From Colwellia echini (lineage in GTDB: Bacteria; Pseudomonadota; Gammaproteobacteria; Enterobacterales; Alteromonadaceae), in NCBI RefSeq assembly GCF_002843355.2, contig NZ_PJAI02000022.1, positions 1 through 58,887 on the forward strand: 58,887 nucleotides of DNA, given 5' to 3'. Below the pieces are notes generated by a model. It did no database searches, was not told where the DNA came from, and saw nothing but the letters and a program-made list of their open reading frames with translations. The position numbers and the translations under genes are program-made. Numbering within the stretch: the first letter of the stretch is position 1; each line of letters opens with the position of its first letter. This document shows, piece after piece, positions 55,523-58,887 of the stretch.

Positions 55523-56263
55523 ATGTTAACATTAAGTAAATTTGATGCTAATGGACTAATGGATATCACTATGATTGCAAATGATACAATGTCAGAAGTG
55601 CTGACAACAGAAACAAAAAACCTCCCTATCAAACGTCGTTCTAAAGGAGAAAAAACACGAGAAAAAATCTTAATTTCTGCAATTGAAATATTAGCACTTA
55701 GTGGAATAAAAGGAACAACTCACCGAGCTATTGCTAATCATGCAGAGTTACAACTTTCTTTAACGACTTATTATTTCAAAGATATTCAAGAGTTGATTCA
55801 TCAAGCTTTTAAATTAAATTCAGAGCGTATATTAATGCGTACTGACACTATCCTTGAAGAAATTTTCACCACTATCACTCAAGTGCCAAAGGCTGAACGA
55901 AAGAAAACTATAGTAAAAGAAAAGCTATGCCAACAATTAAGCAGCATGGCTTCAGCGCACATAATTGAAAATATTAAACATCATGCTATTTCATTAGCTG
56001 TTGAGCAATTAATGTTAACGGAAGTACAGGTTACTCCTGAGTTACGTTTTCTTGTAAAGGAACATGAATTAGCGCAATTGGTACCTTTTGAGCAACTGTG
56101 TGGTTTTTTCAATAAAATAAACCCTGAGCTTGATGCAAAAATTATGCATACGGTTTTTTCACAGCTTCAATATAGTCATTTGGCTGAACAGGTGAATATA
56201 GATATTTCTTTAATTGAGCAGACTACTCGCAAAATTATTGCTTGGATCATGTCAGTAAAGTAG
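55523..56263 (+). CDS. TetR/AcrR family regulator
   Basis: 246 residues. DNA-binding domain from about residue 38 (GEKTREKILISAIEILALSGIKGTTHRAIANHAELQLSLTTYYF, given here in parts as EKILISAIEILA and TTHRAIANHAELQ). The first 37 residues are an unusual extension before the HTH, and several in-frame Met (12, 17, 23) could be the true start. The ligand domain is long and helical with no clear pocket clue. Located between fadE and a second acyl-CoA dehydrogenase gene, so a role in lipid catabolism is likely, though distinct from PsrA by eye. Confidence 0.88.
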   Translation: MLTLSKFDANGLMDITMIANDTMSEVLTTETKNLPIKRRSKGEKTREKILISAIEILALSGIKGTTHRAIANHAELQLSLTTYYFKDIQELIHQAFKLNSERILMRTDTILEEIFTTITQVPKAERKKTIVKEKLCQQLSSMASAHIIENIKHHAISLAVEQLMLTEVQVTPELRFLVKEHELAQLVPFEQLCGFFNKINPELDAKIMHTVFSQLQYSHLAEQVNIDISLIEQTTRKIIAWIMSVK

Positions 56264-56289
56264 CTGAAAACCTGTCAATTAAAAATAAT

Positions 56290-56324
56290 AAAGCACGTTA
56301 TTATTAATTAATAACGTGCTTTTT
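56290..56324. terminator. Bidirectional terminator between tetR and the acyl-CoA dehydrogenase gene
   Basis: AAGCACGTTAT / ATAACGTGCTT stem around a TATTAATTA-type loop, with flanking A and T runs, between convergent stops at 56263 and 56368. Confidence 0.88.
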
Positions 56325-56367
56325 CTGTACTTTTACTTTTTATAGTTGCTTGCCAATAAAGTTAGTT

Positions 56368-58188
56368 TTAAAGAAATGACATGAGATCTTGATCTAACTG
56401 CATGAGTGTTTTCGGATCTGCCATCATAGTCGCTGCTAGCGATTTAGTTCTAGGTAGCATACGTTCAAAATAAAACTCCGCACTTTTTATCTTAGCTCGA
56501 TAAAAATCACGGTTATCAACCTCACCTTCAAGTTTTTCATAAGCGGATTGTGCCATTTGAGCCCAAAAATAAGCCATTACCACATAACCAGAGTACATTA
56601 GAAAATCGACTGAGGCAGAGCCAACCACATCCCTATTTGATTGTGCTTTAAAACCTAAACGCATCGAGTATTGCTGCCAATTAGCAATAGCTTTACTTAA
56701 CGGCCAAATAAATCGATTCATTTTTCTTTTATGTAGATTATTAGAAAGTAAACTTTTATTTTTACAAAAACTTAGAACTTCTTTCGAAAAATCATTTAAC
56801 GACTTGCCGCGAGTTAGTAGAATTTTTCGACCTAATAAATCGAGTGCTTGAATACCTGTGGTTCCTTCATACAATGTTGATATTCTTGCATCTCTTACAA
56901 TTTGCTCCATTCCCCACTCTTTAATGTAACCATGGCCACCAAATATTTGTAAACCATGGTTAGCACTTTCACTACCTAGCTCTGTTAAAAATGCTTTTAG
57001 GATTGGTGTGATAAACCCTAAGCGATCGTCTGCAGTTTTACGTTCTTGCTCTGATTTAGCCATCGAAATATCATCCACAATCTTTGCGGTATAATAAATC
57101 ATCGCTCGGCCACCTTCTGAAATAACTTTTTGCGTCATTAACATTTTACGTACGTCAGGGTGTACGATAATAGGATCAGCCACTTGTTCAGGATATTTTT
57201 TACCGGTTAAAGAGCGCATTGATAATCGTTCTTTGGCATAAATTAATGAATTTTGGAAAGCGAGCTCAGATGAACAAACCCCTTGTAAAGCTGTTCCTAT
57301 TCTTGCGGTATTCATAAAGGTAAACATACACTCTAAACCTTTATTCTCAGGCCCGATCAACTCTCCCACAGCATTATCAAAATTAAGTACTGCTGTAGCA
57401 GAAGCTTTAATCCCCATTTTTTCTTCGATAGAGCCACAGGTAACATGGTTAGACTCACCTAACGTACCATCTTGCTCTGCTTTAATTTTTGGGACGATAA
57501 ATAATGAAATCCCTCGAGTACCTTGTGGTGCATCAGGCAATCTTGCTAGCACTATATGAATAATGTTTTCTGTTAAGTCATGTTCACCCGCTGAGATAAA
57601 TATTTTAGTACCGGTAATATTGTATGTGCCGTCCCCATTTGGCTCAGCTTTAGTTTTTACTTGACCCAAATCTGTACCACATTGCGGCTCAGTTAAGCAC
57701 ATAGTACCTGTCCAACTACCTTGAATTAGCCTTTCTAGGTAAAGTTCTTTTTGTTTATCATTGCCATGAGTATTAATTGTATTCATTGCACCATGGCTTA
57801 ACCCTGGATACATTGCCCAAGACCAATTAGCGGTTCCTGTCATTTCTGACTGAACCATCCCTAACGATGGTGGTAAACCTTGCCCACCATGCGCTAACGG
57901 ATGCGATAAAGCTGACCAACCGCCATCAATATATTGTTGATAAGCTTCTTTAAAGCCTTTTGGTGTAGTAACTTTACCGTTATCAAAATGACAGCCTTCT
58001 TTGTCACCACTTTGATATAAAGGCAACAACTCATTTTCAGAAAATTTAGCACATTCGTGTAAAATAGCATCGACCAAATCAGGAGTCGCTTCTTCAAACT
58101 CTTCATATTTTTTATAATGATCGTAATATTTAAAAACATCTTCTATTAAAAATTTAATATCTGCGATTGGTGCTTTATAACTTAGCAT
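56368..58188 (-). CDS. Acyl-CoA dehydrogenase (DmdC-like, C-terminal extension type)
   Basis: Four-domain acyl-CoA dehydrogenase, 606 residues. Blocks: CLTEPQCGTDLGQ (FAD contact) near 170, TGTKIFISAGEHDLTENIIH, NTARIGTALQGV, ERLSMRSLTG, QIFGGHGYIKEWGMEQIVRDARI and LYEGTTGIQALDLLGRKIL near 430-450. The last 120 residues match the acyl-CoA dehydrogenase C-terminal domain found in 3-methylmercaptopropionyl-CoA dehydrogenase (DmdC) relatives. Substrate could be fatty acyl-CoA or MMPA-CoA; not resolvable here. A FadR-like box overlaps its likely -35. Confidence 0.92.
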   Translation of the reverse strand: MLSYKAPIADIKFLIEDVFKYYDHYKKYEEFEEATPDLVDAILHECAKFSENELLPLYQSGDKEGCHFDNGKVTTPKGFKEAYQQYIDGGWSALSHPLAHGGQGLPPSLGMVQSEMTGTANWSWAMYPGLSHGAMNTINTHGNDKQKELYLERLIQGSWTGTMCLTEPQCGTDLGQVKTKAEPNGDGTYNITGTKIFISAGEHDLTENIIHIVLARLPDAPQGTRGISLFIVPKIKAEQDGTLGESNHVTCGSIEEKMGIKASATAVLNFDNAVGELIGPENKGLECMFTFMNTARIGTALQGVCSSELAFQNSLIYAKERLSMRSLTGKKYPEQVADPIIVHPDVRKMLMTQKVISEGGRAMIYYTAKIVDDISMAKSEQERKTADDRLGFITPILKAFLTELGSESANHGLQIFGGHGYIKEWGMEQIVRDARISTLYEGTTGIQALDLLGRKILLTRGKSLNDFSKEVLSFCKNKSLLSNNLHKRKMNRFIWPLSKAIANWQQYSMRLGFKAQSNRDVVGSASVDFLMYSGYVVMAYFWAQMAQSAYEKLEGEVDNRDFYRAKIKSAEFYFERMLPRTKSLAATMMADPKTLMQLDQDLMSFL

Positions 58189-58242
58189 TGCCTACTCCGA
58201 TAATCTTAGTTTTCATTTATAATTATAGTAATCTGATTAAAG

Positions 58243-58258
58243 CACTGGTCATACCACC
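58243..58258 (-). promoter_or_regulatory. FadR-like operator upstream of the acyl-CoA dehydrogenase gene
   Basis: ACTGGTCATACCA agrees with the FadR consensus ACTGGTCNGACCA except for one core base (T for G). It is centred 62 bases upstream of the ATG and covers the -35 position for the minus-strand TATAAT at 58222-58227. Confidence 0.6.
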
Positions 58259-58303
58259 TATACAAGTGTTTTTTTGTCCTAAATTAAAGCAATAACTCTA
58301 AAC

Positions 58304-58512
58304 AACCTGAGTTTGGGGATAAGCAAAGCGCTACAACAGCCTTAATTATTCGTATTACTTCCGGTTAAGAAAAATCCCAATAACTCGTTTATTAGGCGAC
58401 AATTAGCTTCGCTTTATCTCCTAAACTAAGAAAACTAAAACGATTGTAGATGCGTGAGTACAAATAGTTGATATTGTTATACTCTACAATTTTATTATCC
58501 CGATCTCAGGTT
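58304..58512 (+). mobile_element. Family A miniature inverted-repeat element (209 bp)
   Basis: Ends AACCTGAGTTTGGGGATAA and TTATCCCGATCTCAGGTT. Interior shares blocks with the copy at 33914 (CAAAGCGCTACAACAGC, ATCCCAATAAC). Its right third is almost identical to bases 1-54 of the window. Possible short AAC duplication on both sides. Confidence 0.85.
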
Positions 58513-58548
58513 AACTATTAATTGTAAGAACAGTTCTACTCACTTTCA

Positions 58549-58566
58549 TTATCCCGAATTCAAGTT
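58549..58566 (+). repeat. Solo right end of a family A element
   Basis: TTATCCCGAATTCAAGTT lies 36 bases past the complete element, without a matching left end. May be a remnant or a nested partial copy. Confidence 0.65.
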
Positions 58567-58590
58567 AAATATATTTTTATTATCAAAAAG

Positions 58591-58615
58591 TTTGGTTTGG
58601 TTTGGTTTGGTTTGG
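58591..58615 (+). repeat. Five-copy TTTGG simple repeat
   Basis: Five exact tandem TTTGG units, then TGGGGG. The plus strand has five GG runs spaced by TTT, a pattern compatible with a two-tetrad G-quadruplex. Length could vary by slippage. Confidence 0.95.
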
Positions 58616-58833
58616 TGGGGGTTATTACAGATTACGATTGAAATTAAAATAAACGAGATATATAGGTATTAAAATTTATTGAAAAATATTAATGAGAAAT
58701 ACTTTTTAGATTTAATTTTATGAAATATTAATATGCTTAAAATAGAAATTAATTTGAGGTATTACAGAGGAATATTGATTTATTAAATTAAGTACAACAA
58801 GTTATAACTACATAACTAATATGTTAACAAAGT

Positions 58834-58887
58834 TGGCGGAGTGGACGGGACTCGAACCCGCGACCCCCGGCGTGACAGGCCGGTATT
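58834..58887 (-). tRNA. tRNA-Asp (GTC), 5' part outside the window
   Basis: The minus strand gives the 3' part of a tRNA: CCA end encoded at 58834-58836, discriminator G, the T arm with GGTTCGAGTCC, and anticodon GTC (58874-58876) in the loop CTGTCAC. The 5' acceptor and D arm lie beyond the window edge. Confidence 0.97.

Larger units (their letters stand above)
58189..58833. other. Gene-poor region between the acyl-CoA dehydrogenase and tRNA-Asp genes
   Basis: 645 bases with the FadR-like box, a family A element, a solo family A end, the TTTGG repeat and about 210 bases of AT-rich DNA downstream of the tRNA. No protein gene is visible. Confidence 0.7.

Overview
The window looks like chromosomal DNA of a marine gammaproteobacterium of the Alteromonadales, most likely Colwellia or a close relative. 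This is inferred from the AT-rich composition, the gene families (NhaD, DUF3087-, DUF2947- and DUF5062-like proteins, FadE, DmdC-type acyl-CoA dehydrogenase) and gene neighbourhoods such as trxB-aat-bpt-infA and recC-recB-recD. There is no rRNA, CRISPR array, prophage or intact insertion sequence. One tRNA-Asp gene is cut by the right edge. Almost all of the DNA is core or metabolic genes. The unusual content lies in small mobile elements, short tandem duplications and operator-like palindromes between genes.

Layout. 1-3.2 kb (+): trxB, aat, bpt and infA, covering thiol redox, N-end-rule tagging and translation initiation. 3.2-13.8 kb (-): a DUF3087-like membrane protein and the tightly packed recC-recB-recD operon. 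13.8-16 kb (-): a YdeI-like protein, a GNAT acetyltransferase and a group II truncated haemoglobin. 16.3-19.7 kb: a quinone-reductase-like dehydrogenase and a glutathione S-transferase, facing a divergent LysR regulator. 20.4-25.4 kb: a nucleoside module of exported nucleoside hydrolase, NCS2 base permease and cytosolic amidohydrolase, with its own divergent LysR regulator. 25.4-31.1 kb (-): DAHP synthase, then MoxR, DUF58 and TgpA-like transglutaminase. 31.5-39.2 kb: a DUF5062-like protein, a small secreted protein, NhaD, a Tat-exported dienelactone hydrolase, AsnB, LysR and an EamA transporter. 39.5-43 kb: HIT protein, alkaline phosphatase and cystathionine beta-lyase. 43-48 kb: polB and dinG, divergent around a perfect LexA box. 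48-52.7 kb: a Sel1-like membrane protein, small unknown proteins, RlmF and a YafJ-type amidotransferase. 52.9-58.2 kb: fadE, a TetR regulator and a second acyl-CoA dehydrogenase.

Features worth attention. Two families of non-coding miniature elements occur. Family A has ends AACCTGA...TCAGGTT, with four complete copies, one cut copy and one solo end. Family B has ends TACCAA...TTGGTA and TAA duplications, with two copies. One family B end supplies a TATAAT hexamer upstream of a LysR gene. Short tandem duplications (7 to 36 bp) sit on or beside the stop codons of seven genes. One of them, 13 bp long, seems to have frameshifted the C-terminus of the glutathione S-transferase. Candidate control sites include a LexA box shared by polB and dinG, a FadR-like box before the second acyl-CoA dehydrogenase, a 12-bp inverted pair bracketing the TetR promoter, and a terminator whose U-tract touches the start codon of moxR. 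I found no convincing new multi-gene system. The best candidates for something undescribed are the nucleoside module, the 3'-end tandem duplications and the two miniature-element families.
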